Source of the DNA: Rhizophagus irregularis
Lineage: Eukaryota > Glomeromycota > Glomeromycetes > Glomerales > Glomeraceae
Assembly (NCBI RefSeq): GCF_026210795.1
Contig: NC_089430.1
Coordinates: forward strand, 3,410,001 to 3,474,000
Direction of reading: 5' to 3'
DNA: 64,000 bases
Positions within the stretch are counted from its first letter, which is position 1, and each line of letters starts with the position of its first letter. The notes under the pieces are model-generated. The model saw only the letters and a list, made by a program, of their open reading frames with translations. It was not told the DNA's origin and ran no database searches. Positions 24,066 through 36,221 of the stretch are shown in pieces. A program made the position numbers and the translations under genes.

Positions 24066-26619
24066 CAAGTAGGCTAAAAATAGAAATCACAATTTACCGG
24101 CCAGAAATCCAGAAAAAAATATTTTACCAGATCTTCTTTCGGATAACATAAAAATTTACCGGCCACATAAAATTATATATTTTTATTTACTTTGTTAATA
24201 TTTGTAAAAAACATCAAATTCTTCGTTTACATTCATTATTCCATATTTGTATAGCTCTAGTAAAATCAAATTCAAATAAATCCTTTTCCTCCAATCCAAC
24301 CATCATGAGAAAATGTAATGTTTCAATATTCAAAGAATTTCGTAAATTAGTTTTTATCAAATTTTGCTTTGAAAATCCACGTTCACAATCTACTGATGAA
24401 AATGGAATAAAATATACAATACCTAATAATTGGATAATATTTGGAAAAGTATCATAATAAAATTCAAATAATTTTGGAATTAATAATTCAATTTCTATAT
24501 TTTTATAATTCGCATATATTATTGCTTTATATCCAAACCATTCTTCACAAATATTGTTAACTTAAATGATTTGCTCTTTTTCATAAAATTCTGCTAAAAT
24601 ATTTAATTCTTTTTCACCATAACTTGTTAGTTCTTCCCTGTTATTTGGCCAATTAGTATGATCAAATATTTTCATAGAATTAAGTAAAGGTCTATCAGGA
24701 AATCTTTCTTGGATTTATGAAATAATAGCTGATGCAAATTAAAGATTGAATATCCACAATTAATTCCACTTCATAAATTTTATTCCATGTTAATTGATGT
24801 GCACCAATATTACAATTTTCTTCTGATGGCACATTTAATAAAAATCTATTTAAATTTTCCCCTAATAATAATCTTCCTTCATCACTATAATCCAAAAATT
24901 CCTGCTGAATTTTTTTAAGTGTGAATTCTATTACTGGATCTATATCAGATATTTGAATTTTTTTTCGTTGAAAAATCTTGCTTAAAGTTGAAAGATATCC
25001 CAAAATATCTCATAAGAAATAAAGAAAAGCAAGAAATTTCCAATCGCAAATCTCCATATATAAAGAAATAAAATTTTGTCTTTGAAGATTATTAGCTGTA
25101 GTTATTGTTTCTAATAATGTATCCATTAAAGGTTCAATAGATAAACATATATTTTTGACCACTTCATACCAAGAAAGCCATCGGATTTCATAAATTTGTT
25201 TAATTTTTAAAATTGGATGTTCCAATATTTCTTGGTATTTTCGTAAAGTATCTGTTCTTTTGCTAGAATTAGAAAAAAAACTATAAATTGATTATATGAT
25301 ATTTTCGGTATGCTTGCAAAATGTGATTTTTTTTTCTGTTGAATTACAAGCTAAAGCTAGCCTATGTGCAATGCAATGTGTTATAAATAAACACTTATTT
25401 CTTTCTTTAATTCTTGCTGCCACTCCTGTTAATTTTCCTAGCATAACACTTGCACCATCTAAAGCAAATGACATAAGTTTATCTGTTAATCCTAAAAAAA
25501 CAACTTTATATTAATTTATTATATAATTAATTAAATAAACAATAAAACAATATTCACCTTTTTCATCAAATAAACTAATAACTAATTCAAAAATAGGTTT
25601 TGAATCTTTACCATTTAGTTGAAGTAATTTTAAAAAACGGATTTTAATATTTCCATGCCAACAATACTTAACATATATTATAAGATGAGGTTCACATGAA
25701 ATATCAGTACTTTCATCAATCATTATACCAAATGCAGTAGCTTCGTCCAATTCTTTCCAAATAGCTTCTTCTATTGAATTTGAAATAGCTGATAACATTT
25801 GACGTCCAGAAATATTGTTTTCATATGTAATTGGATTAGAAATTGATAAAAATTTGGGACATTCAAGAGCTCTACAAAGTTGCATAATTTTAGGTAATTT
25901 ACTCAACGGAATATCATTTTCTGCTAGCCAAAAAACTACAGTCAACTCTCTTTATAGTCACACATTTGGGACAGTCTATATTTGGTGATTATAAAGAGAT
26001 GTGACTATATAAAAAATTTCTTATATTTGTATATCATAATTCCGGCCAAAAATTAACATAATTTTAGCCAGAATTATACTTAAAACTTTATTGTACCGTA
26101 ACTTCGCCAATATTAATCGTAGAGAGATGATCTTACCGCCATTCGATTCGTCTTGATGAGACGGTTCTAATGGTATAAAATACGTCGAAATCTAATCACT
26201 AGATTAATTTCCGAAATTAAAAAAATATTAATGGTTTTTGTGTAATAACTCTGTCAATATTGATCCTAGAAAGACGATTTTACTACCATTCGATTCGTCT
26301 TGATGAGACAAATCTAATGGTATAAGATACATCGAAATCCAATCACTAGATCAATTTCCGAAATTAAAAAATATTAAATGGTTTTTAAGTAATAACTCCG
26401 TCAATATTGATCACAGAGAGAGGAGCTTACCACCATTCGATTCGTCTCGATGAGGCGATTCCAACGAGCTATAAATCGTGTTTTTACAATCACTAGGTAC
26501 CGAGAAATCTAGCAAAATGTTAAATGGTGCAGTAAACGTAAATCAAGAAATATTATAATGCCGATGTTTAACATTTTGTTGAATAACTCGTCAGCCAGTG
26601 ATCGGAAAAGGATAAAACA

Positions 26620-26712
26620 AGGGTTGGTCACCCTATCTTGGTGGTTAGTCACTGAGACCCTCATTAAGCCTGAGTATGGTGAGGTCGCAGGTTCAATTCC
26701 CATGACCACGGA
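26620..26712 (+). other. tRNA-like head of retroposon unit 1
   Basis: A degenerate A box (TCTTGGTGGTTAGTC) and a B box (GGTTCAATTCC at 26690-26700; GGTTCGATTCC in unit 2) lie at tRNA-like spacing. The T-stem pairs poorly, so this is a tRNA-derived pol III promoter remnant rather than a functional tRNA. A second B box, GGTTCGATTCC, lies at about 27089-27099 in the same unit, and both recur in the other units. Confidence 0.55.
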
Positions 26713-28762
26713 AATAAAAAGAATTTTACTGCGGACGCTACAACTAATAGCGTGAAGGTACAGGGGATTAGTGTAGTTGGACTGCATCATGGTGAATTAG
26801 TGTGTACGGTTAGGCCGCACATTTCAACTAAGGGTCATGGTGTCCTTCTAACGTTCCCTATGAGGCCATTGGCATGTGCGCAGTCTTGTCCTTGAGGTTA
26901 CTACTATACCTTGGGGGGGACTTCCTGTCCAGGTGGTCACTCTATGATACCGCTTGGGGTCAGTAATGGCTAGATGGTCGTCCTAGATGGTAAAGCTGAG
27001 GGTGCAATGTCTTAGTAGTAGTTAGACCTTATGTTAGGTCTTAGACCAACCAAGGTGTTCGTGCACAGAACAGGTAGCGTGGCTATGGGGTTCGATTCCC
27101 TACTCCGAGGGTCCCTGGTTGGTGATCCCTGGTGGTTGATACCCACCATAAGGGGTGATCCTGGACAGATGCCTGCTACTTCCTGTCTGAGTGGTCACTA
27201 TAAAGTATACCACTTGGGGTAAACAACTGTACTATCGGTACTAGGTAATCGCGGGCTGTAGTGGCGCTTTGAGTGAGGCTTAGTACCTAAAATGGTGGTA
27301 TGGAAGGGTATTAGATGGTTGATGTTACCTGTCGAAAGTCCTCCATGAAAGTAGATACTCTCTAAAGGTCGTTAAATAAATTGAGTATCAGTATCATGCA
27401 ATGGGTATAGGATGAGTAGGCGGCGTGTACCTGGCTCAGATCAGCCTAAAATGGCCCGATGGGAGATGTCTTCTATAGTGGTGCTGTTACCTGAGGAATT
27501 AAGTACTCGGTATAATGATTGCCCATTGAAGATGATAGGACACAGACCCGAGATTAGTCTCATAAGAGGCAATGGGTGGTCTGGCCGTAAACACTTGCAA
27601 AAGAAAAGGATAAAACTAGGGTTGGTCACCCTATCTCGGTGGTTAGTCGTGAGGGGCCACCTCATTAAGCCTGAGTATGGTGAGGTCGCAGGTTCGATTC
27701 CCATGACCACGGAAATAAAAAGAATTTTACTGCGGACGCTACAACCAATAGCGTGAAGGTACAGGGATTAGTGTAGTTGGACTGCATCATGGTGAATCAG
27801 TGTGTACGGTTAGGCCGCACATTTCAACTAAGGCGCCGCGTTTCCTTCTAACGTTCCCATGCAGGCCATTGGTAGTGCGCAGTCCCTGTCCTTGAGGTCA
27901 CTACTATACCTTGGGGTACTTCCGTTCAGGTGGTCACTCCACGATACCACTTGGGGTCAGTAATGGCTAGATGGTTGTCCTAGATGGTAAAGCTGAGGGT
28001 GCAATGTCTTAGTGGTAGTTTGACCTTCTGTTAGGTGCTTAGACCAACCAAGGTGTTCGTGCACAGAACAGGTAGCATGGTTATGGGGTTCGATTCCAAA
28101 CTCACTTGGGTCCTGCTTATGATCGCCTGGTGGCCGATACCCACAATAAGGGGTGATCCTGGACAGAAGCCTGCTACTTCCTGTCCGAGTGGTCACTACA
28201 AAGTATACCACTTGGGGTAAACAACTGTACTATCGGTGCTAGGTAATCGCGGGCTGTAGTGGCCCTTTGAGTGAGGCTTAGTCACCTAAAATGGTGGTAT
28301 GGAAGGAAGTACTAGATGGTTGATGTTACCTGTCGAAAGTCCTCCATGAAAGTAGATGCTCTCTAAGTGCGTTAAATAAATTGAGTATCGGTATCATGCA
28401 ATGGGTATAGGATGAGTAGGCGGCGTGTACCTAGCTTCAGATCAGCCTATAATGGCCCGATGGGGGATGTCTTCTATAGTGGTGCTGTTACCTGAGGAAT
28501 TAAGTACTCGGTATAATGGTTGCCCATTGAAGATGATAGGACACAGACCCGAGATTAGTCTCATAAGAGGCAATGGGTGGTCTGGCCGTAAACATTAGCA
28601 AAGGAAAAGGATAAAACTAAAAAACTAAACTAACTCTCTTCTGTTGCCTTCACGACAATATTGCGACAAAAAATAAAAAAGATTTTTTCGAAGTATTTTT
28701 ATTATTTACTTTGCGTTACTATTCACTATTACATATTTTAGTTCTCCCTTCTACTTTTAGCT

Positions 28763-30770
28763 ATGACTAACAAACGAAATAATAAAGCTTCTGGTACTTC
28801 TGCTCCAAAACGTTCTGCCCAAAGTCCTCCTTCTGGCAACGTTCAAGGTCAAGGTTCTTCTGCTTCTACTCCTGGTCCTACTTCACAACCTTCGACCGAC
28901 AACTTAGCAAAACGTACTCGGGTTTCTTCTGAACCCGTTATGGACCAAGACAATATTTTAACTCCTCCTGCTCCTCAGGATAATACTTTAACTTCCTCTT
29001 CCCCTCCCGTTGACAATAACGTGTCCCCTTCAGCCCTGACTCTGGTACCTCCCTTGATGACTCCCAACACTCCCCTTCTAACTCTGCCGATAAAGGAAAA
29101 TCAGTAGAAATTTTGCCTCCTGAACCTGAACGTGCCGTGTTTCCTGACGCGTCTACTGCTGCTATACAATCTTCCCCCCTTCGCTTTTATGCTGCGGCTG
29201 CGCCTTCTACTATCGAAGGATTTTGGACCTACTACAAAACTAATCGCGAAGCTTGTGACGTGACTGACCGAGAATTCTCCTCCTTTTCCTCTTATGGAAG
29301 TAAAGTTACCACTCAAGGATCAGGCGATAATAAACTTATTGTTGTCTACTTCTGCTCCAAACCCGATATGGAAAAAGCTATCGCTGCACCTATCACCTCC
29401 ATGCATGATCTACAGTTCCACGAACATGACCCATCTGCTAAAAAGGCAGATGAACAGCTTCGTACCCTGGTAGTTACCGACATCCCTCTCTTTGTTACAG
29501 ATGCACAATTAAGGGGCACTTTCTCCCGTTATGGTATTGTTACCCACTACCGCACGCGTCTTTCGAAACTTTATCGCACTGCGTATATAGTTTTTGATTC
29601 CACCGCCTCCATGGATCAATTTGAGAACACGTGGGCTGTTCTTTGTACTGGACACTGCTTACGCGTCTGTCCTGCTTCTCATTCACCTGATCAACGCGCT
29701 GTTAGACGCGCCCATGTAGCTCCTTCGCCGGCCTTCCTCGCGGTTCTGTTGCCGCTGACCTTTCCGAAATTGCTGAAGAAGTTTCCGCTAAAAGCGTCAA
29801 CGTCCCTTTCTCCTACAATTCCTACAACCCTAAACCTTACGCTTATGTACATTTTTCCTCTGCTGCTACTAAAGAATCGGCCATGGGGATTACATGTGCT
29901 CTCAAATCAATTGGTCTTACTTGGCATGAACCTACCGAAGTCTTCTCGCTTTGTCATCGTTGTGGTCGCCCTGGTTGTAATCCAGACAGATGTGCTTCGT
30001 CACGTGCTCCGCCGCGTCCTTCTCGCCCATGGTCTAGCAATGACAAATTGCGTGAATTATACAACAAACATTTACCTCCCTCTCATCCTGCTAAACGTCA
30101 TAATCGTTTTGCACGTCCTGCTAATTCTGAACAGAGATCTTATGCTGATGTCGCTGGTAGAAGAGTTCCTTCCCGTTCACAGTCTCGCCCTAGATCTTCA
30201 CGTTCGCGCTCTCGCCCTAACAATCGTCGTCGTCCTCATCGTCCTTCTCAATCTGAATTGGAGCACGACGTTGCTGCAATGGATGTTCCGCCTTTGATGG
30301 ATTGGCAATATATTACTGAACAAATTACTATTATACTTGAAGAGATTACTCACCTCACCACCGAATTTGCTCAACTTTAACATCGTGTCAAATGGTTGGA
30401 AGATCAACATTCTTCTTCTCCTCCTCCTCCTGTCTCCGATTCCCTACACCCTCAGGCTCCCCTTGTTCCTGTACCTGAGCCTATGAATCAAGGATGGGAT
30501 AATGCTGAAACCTCTGATCCTAGACGTCTTAGTGACAATCTCATGGATTTTAGTTCTCCAGCTTCGCCACCAAATGGCCCTAATTTCACTGCTCGATCGC
30601 ATCTTCCTCTTCCTCCCCGTATGAGTTTAATCCCTGGCCTTGCCACGTAACCACAAGATCGCCTTTCCTCCCTTACTGCTACAGTTACTGAACTCACCAA
30701 AACAGTTCAACAAGGCATGGCTCAACAACAACAATTCTTGGCTGCTCGCGATAACGTGAACTCCCAATAA
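28763..30770 (+). pseudogene. LINE ORF1 nucleic-acid-binding protein, broken
   Basis: Coding sequence starts at the ATG at 28763 with a Ser/Pro/Thr-rich N-terminus, then changes frame near 29060. The middle part contains an RRM-like fold (LVVTDIPLFVTDAQLRGTFS, AYIVFDSTASMDQF). A second frame change near 29740 leads to a further RRM-like stretch and a zinc knuckle-like CHRCGRPGCNPDRC, then an Arg/Ser-rich RNA-binding tail. In-frame TAA codons at about 30378 and 30648 interrupt a Pro-rich and coiled-coil C-terminus ending at 30770. ORF1 proteins bind LINE RNA and form the ribonucleoprotein. This copy cannot make one continuous protein. Confidence 0.75.
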
Positions 30771-30824
30771 ATTTTACTACCGATTATTTCCCTTTACTAC
30801 TTACTCTTTTATCATAGTGTAGTA

Positions 30825-33800
30825 ATGATGGACAATACAAAACATAATTTTTCTCCTCACCCTTCTCCCCTCATTAAATTTGGTCAAATTAATGTTAATG
30901 GTTTATGTTCTCCGGTTCGACAACATCATTTGCTTAATTTTTTTCTTCACTCTTCTTTTGGTGCTTTGTCTTTAAATGATACTCGCCTTTCCCCTTCAAA
31001 TGCTAAATTTATTTTTAATAATGAACATTCCCAACATCACTTTAGGTCCTATTGGGCCTGTTCGACTTCTTCTCGTCCTCATGATGGTGTTGGCATTTTG
31101 CTTCGTAATCCCCTTCATAAACATGTTCAAACAATTGACTCTTGGCATGGTCGTCTTCTTAAATTAGATTTATTTTTTCACCAAACAAAAATTTCTATTA
31201 TCTCTTTATATTATCCTCCCTCTGGTTCCGTTCATCAATCTATTTGTAATGATCTTATTGCCAAACTTCTTTCTTGGCTTGATCACGCTCGTACTAATAA
31301 TTACTTTGTAGTTATCCTTGGCGACTTCAATGTTGATGAAATCGCTCATTCCAACTATTCATCCAATCATTTCAAACTTTTTCGTTTACTCTCTTCTCAG
31401 TTTTTTACCGATCATCAAGCTCATTCTTCTTCTGATGGTCCTGATCCTACCTTTTATCATGCCAATGGTTCTTCCAGACTAGATTATATCTGGTCTTCAC
31501 CTGGTTTTCCTGCTCCTGGCTTATTTTCACAAGTGGTTGCTTGTCCTTATCTTTTGGATCGTCCTTTTACAGATCACAAAGTTCTGATAACTCTTTTTGA
31601 CTTCAGTTCTTGTTTAGCTATTTTGGCTAAATCTCGACTTAAACAGAAAAAAGAGATGCGTACTGTTTTCTCTTACACTTCCACTTCAACTGACCAATGG
31701 GATAATTTTACTGCTGAAGTGGATGATTCTCTTGGAGTCTATTTAGATAGACAATATAATTCTCGTCTTGATTTCTCTTCTCTTTCTCTTGATTGTATGT
31801 GGCATGCTTTAAAAGCTGCCATACTTAGTGCTGCAATTGAAACATTACCCTTTCAAAAAGTCTTTAATACACACCGACATTCGTATTCTCCTGAATTAAC
31901 TAAACTTATTGCTATCAACAAGTTTTTAGATCGATTTTTATATCGCCTTACTACTCGTCGTTCCAACCGGCCTACACAAATTGCGCAAATGACTGCTGCT
32001 TTACCCTCCCATCTTGAGAATCTTGCATCCTTGCTTCCTGATTATCTAATTCCTACCTATTCCACAACTCCTGTGTCTGTATTTAAATCGTTTTTACGAT
32101 CACAGAAGAACTTAGTTTCTGCTTTTTTATCTTCTAAATTCGCTCAACACCTTACGGACTCTGTGGAATACTATACCGCATTACGTGATGAACATTTTTC
32201 GAACTCGCTTGGCACTTTTATAGACTCTGCCCTATCGGTTGATAAACGTTCAATTGTTCTTGACCGCGTCCTGATTGTCCTGGACTCTACTCCTACCCTT
32301 TTAACGGATCCTTCGGATATTAAACAAGCTGCTATTACTCACTTTCAAACAATTGTTTCTCCTCCGTTGGTCCGTCATTCTTCCATTGCTTCATTTCCTG
32401 CTCGGTGGCAACAAGCTTACACCCCCCTTTCTGGTGTATCCGCTTCTTTGTATGACCCCGTTTTGGCGCCTATCTCTTTACAAGAATGGTCTGCTGTGAT
32501 TTCCTCCATGCCTAATAACAAAGCTTCCGGCCCTTCAAAAATTTCTTATGAGATGATTAAACATTTGTCCGGTGAAGCTTTAGATTTTTCTCTTTTACTT
32601 GCCAATACCTGCCTTTCTCACGGCTTATATTCCTGTTGACGGGCGTGGAAGCCTACGCGGTTTATCCTATTCCTAAACCTCATGACTTTGATGCTCAACT
32701 CAAGAACACTCGACCTATTACTCTTCTGGAAACGGTTCGAAAATGTGTAGTTAAAGTCGTCACTAATCGTCTTTCTAATATCTTTGCGGACAATAATGTC
32801 CTTCAAGGAGGTAACTTTGCGGGTTTACCTGGTGGTTCTACTGATGTCCCTATTAAGATGCTTGATGCGATCATCCATCAGCATAAACATGACTCTTCTG
32901 ATGATCAGGAATTATGGATCGTTTCTCAAGATATCTCTAAAGCTTTTGATTCTATGGATTTGAATATGCTTAAATTAGCTTTAGTTAGACTACATATTCC
33001 TGCACTTTTAGTGCAATTTATTTTGAATCTCTTTACACGACGAAATAACAAAATTATCACTTGCCATGGCAATACAGCTGCTTATCGAGTACGTGTTAGT
33101 ATCGATCAAGGAGAGATTATTTCCCCTTTACTCTGGGTTATTTACTTGGATCCCCTACTTACTGTTTTGAATCAAGAAGCACGAGATCCCTTTGTCTTGA
33201 AATCTTCAGCTCTTTTAGAATATTCTCCACTTGATTTTGAACAACATTCCTTACCTATTTCGCATTTAACGTTTATGGATGATTCTACACTTGTAGCTTC
33301 TTCGAAAACTGGAATTGAAGATCGTTTTTCTATAACTGCTGAATTTTATACCTTGAATAATGTTCAAGCTAATTCCGCTAAATATGTTCTTCTTTCCTCT
33401 TCTTCCCCTTCTTCGAGGATTGTTTTTGATCTTTCACCTTCTTCCTTAGTTTCCAATTTGTCTCTTTCCCTTTCTTCTTTGCCTTTGAATACTTTATTCC
33501 GTTTTTTAGGAGTTTGGTTTTGTTTATCCGCCTCTTCCCAATTTGTGCTTAAACAAGCGCGTTCCATGGTTAAAGATATGGCTGCTCTTCTTGGTCCGAA
33601 GAAATTATTGGCGCAACATGTAGCCTATTTGTACAATGCTATCCTCCTCCCGCGATTGGAATTTCGTCTTCAAACTACTCTCTTCTCTGAAAACACTATT
33701 CAATCAATTGTTACACCTATATTTTCAGTTATAAGAAGGAAGGCTGGTCTCGCTGCTACTACTCCATTAGCTTTGCTCTTCTTGAAACTTCCTTTCTCTA

Positions 33801-36221
33801 TTCAAAATGCCTTTTACCGCTTTCTTTCTTCTCACGTAGCTTCTTGGCAAAAGATTTTCACTCATCCAGATTTTAGAGAGTTTGCCAATTATGCTATTTC
33901 ATATCTTCAAGGCTTTTTGGGCGCGGAGAGTTGCCCGGCTACCATCTGCTTAGAGCCGTGGTCACAAATTGTTTCTTTACGGACACATACTTTGTTTAAC
34001 ACTCTTTTGTTTTCTTCACGACTTAATATCACGTGGTCTCTTTCTTTTCGACCTCCGAGGCGTGATCTACAACCAGCTATGCCACTCCGATCCATTCTAC
34101 CACCTTCTATCTTTCAGACAAGTTGGAAACTTTGGAAAAATTTGAATTTGTTTGTGCTTGCTCAACTGGTTTCTCCTTGTGGACGTTACCTTATGAATTG
34201 GCCTGATCTTCGGTACCTTGGTGTCGTTGGTCGCAAAGGACGAATTCCTACTTGGTTTAATTTTATTATAAATAATTTTCTTTCTTTCTTCTTCTTCTTC
34301 TTCTTTACTTTTGCCTTTGTATTTTATTAAATTTTCTTTTACTTTAGCTTCTCCTTGTTTATTAGATCGTACTGTTAAAGATTATTATTTTTATCCTCAA
34401 TGGGCTATTAATCTTGATTCTGCTACCCAAACTTTATCTGTTGGCCGTGTGTGTATCACCTACAAGAAACAAAACTCAGCTATCATGTCTCATTGGCTTC
34501 CCGTATCTACCTCGGCTGATGAACGAACTTATAACCCTTGCCCTGGCTGTGATCTTAATATTCCAGCATTATCCAAGAAATCTGCCATTAAACAACGCTG
34601 TAATAGCGAGAAGTGCTTTTTTAATGTAATCTTATCGGAAACTGTGGGCTATCCTACCAGAAATGCCAAAGTATTTGCGGCTTATCTTCCCATAACTTTG
34701 TCTACTTCATGGAGTTACGCTACTTCTTTGGCCCTTGTTCATTTGACGAATTTACCCTCAGCTGGCTCTTCCACCCTTTCTCCTCCTTCTCAAAATAGGA
34801 TAGAAGAGGATGTCTTGCCACCTTCTGTGCAATCTTTGTATACGGATGGTTCTTTCCGTCCCGCTGAAGATCCTTTATCCTCTTCCATGGCTTCTGCTTG
34901 GATTGCTCTTGATGATGATGGATTTATCCTTGAATCTTCATCCATGCATCTCCCTTCTTGTTTCCCTTCAGCTTTACGTTCTGAAATTTATGCTGTTTTA
35001 TTAGGATTGAGCGCCCTTTCCCGTGACTCTTCAATCTCTATTTATACTGATTGTAGTCAGTTAATTTCACTTTGGACACGTTTCGTTGATTCTCCTTTTT
35101 CACCGAAGTTGCTTCGCGAACCTAATCATCTTCTCTGGCTTTCTATTCAACAACTTATCATGGATTGTAATCTTAAAGTCGTTTTGATTAAAGTCCCTGC
35201 TCATGGCGATGACATCCACAATATACAAGCGAATTTTTTGGCAAAAGACGCTCATTCATCTTTACAACCCACCGTTTCACCTTTGGCATTTTGTTATGCT
35301 CCATGTTTATTGACTTTTAACTCTTTGCCCATTGACCTGAATATTCGTCATTTTCTCCGCTCTATAGCAGACGCTTGTGCTCTATTATCTTTTTGTTCAC
35401 TGGCACGCTTTACTGCTCTTGGTTCTCCTTCACTTTTTGATTGGGCTGGTATATATTTTTGCCTCTCACAAATTAAAGGTTTTGCTTCGCATAAGAATGG
35501 TCGTCCTGAATTCTGGATCTTCCGCATCAAACTCCTTTTGGACATATTGCCTACCTTAACTACTCTTCAACAACGCAAACCTTATTTATATTCTCCTGAT
35601 TGGTTTTGTCCACAGTGCAACTCAGCTCCTGAAGATTTGAATCATCTTTGGACTTGTCCTTATATTCTACCAGATTTAAATCCGTGCTTAACACATCGTT
35701 CTGAAATAATCAAATTCAGAGATTCTTGTTTATCTTCGTTCTTAGTTTTAAAGCCTTTGGATATTACCTTCCAAACTGGATTCTCTGCTTTAGACTGTTG
35801 GAATTATGAATTTCCTTCGCCGACCTGTCTCTGGCTTACTAGAGGATTATTACCTGCGCATTTAACAGCATTTTTAAATCGGCATTTTCCCCTTTCTGTT
35901 ATATACAAAATTATTTCTCCTCTTCTAAACGACTTTCAAATCGCGCTTTATGGTGAAATTTGGTTGTGTCGGAATGTTCTTTTCCATGCTTGGGAAGAGT
36001 CACAGGGTATCTCGGCTGCTTCCAAATTACGTGGCCCGTCTACAAATTCTTCTTCTATTGCTACTTCTTTACATAAACACAACTCTTCTTTGGCGACAGT
36101 TTCTCAGGATTCCTGGATTTCTTGGATATCCTCTTCTATAATTCGGGGTGGATCATGGATTTCGCACTTGGATTTTCTGCGCCGCTTAACAGTTCAACCT
36201 CTTAGGATCTCTTTCTGGTAA
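30825..36221 (+). pseudogene. LINE ORF2: endonuclease, reverse transcriptase, RNase H
   Basis: The coding region starts 54 bp after ORF1. An APE-like endonuclease occupies the first ~250 residues (INVNGL, LNDTRL, YYPPSG, LGDFNVD, SRLDYIW, TDHKV). The reverse transcriptase has SKAFDSMD (motif A), DQGEIISPLLW (motif B) and LTFMDDS (motif C). RNase H has YTDGS, RSEIYAV and YTDCS; its last block reads HNIQANFLAK, where Asp is expected at the Asn before FLAK. A CPQCNSAPEDLNHLWTC zinc knuckle follows. Frameshifts occur near 32636 (inside the RT) and near 34290-34310 in a CTT microsatellite, so three open segments result (30825-32639, 32636-34330, 34311-36221). A LINE of this kind nicks its target and copies its RNA there. 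Confidence 0.88.

Noticed and set aside
26620-26712. Functional tRNA gene
   Set aside because: The A and B boxes are present but the T-stem and acceptor stem do not pair; it is repeated in every unit, so it is a tRNA-derived retroposon head.
26509-28220. Several open frames on both strands in the retroposon units
   Set aside because: They overlap each other in opposite orientation, recur in every unit with frame changes and match no family; the units are tRNA-headed repeats.
33364-35545. Minus-strand frames opposite the LINE ORF2
   Set aside because: They are rich in charged low-complexity residues that mirror Ser/Leu/Phe-rich coding on the plus strand and have no domain.
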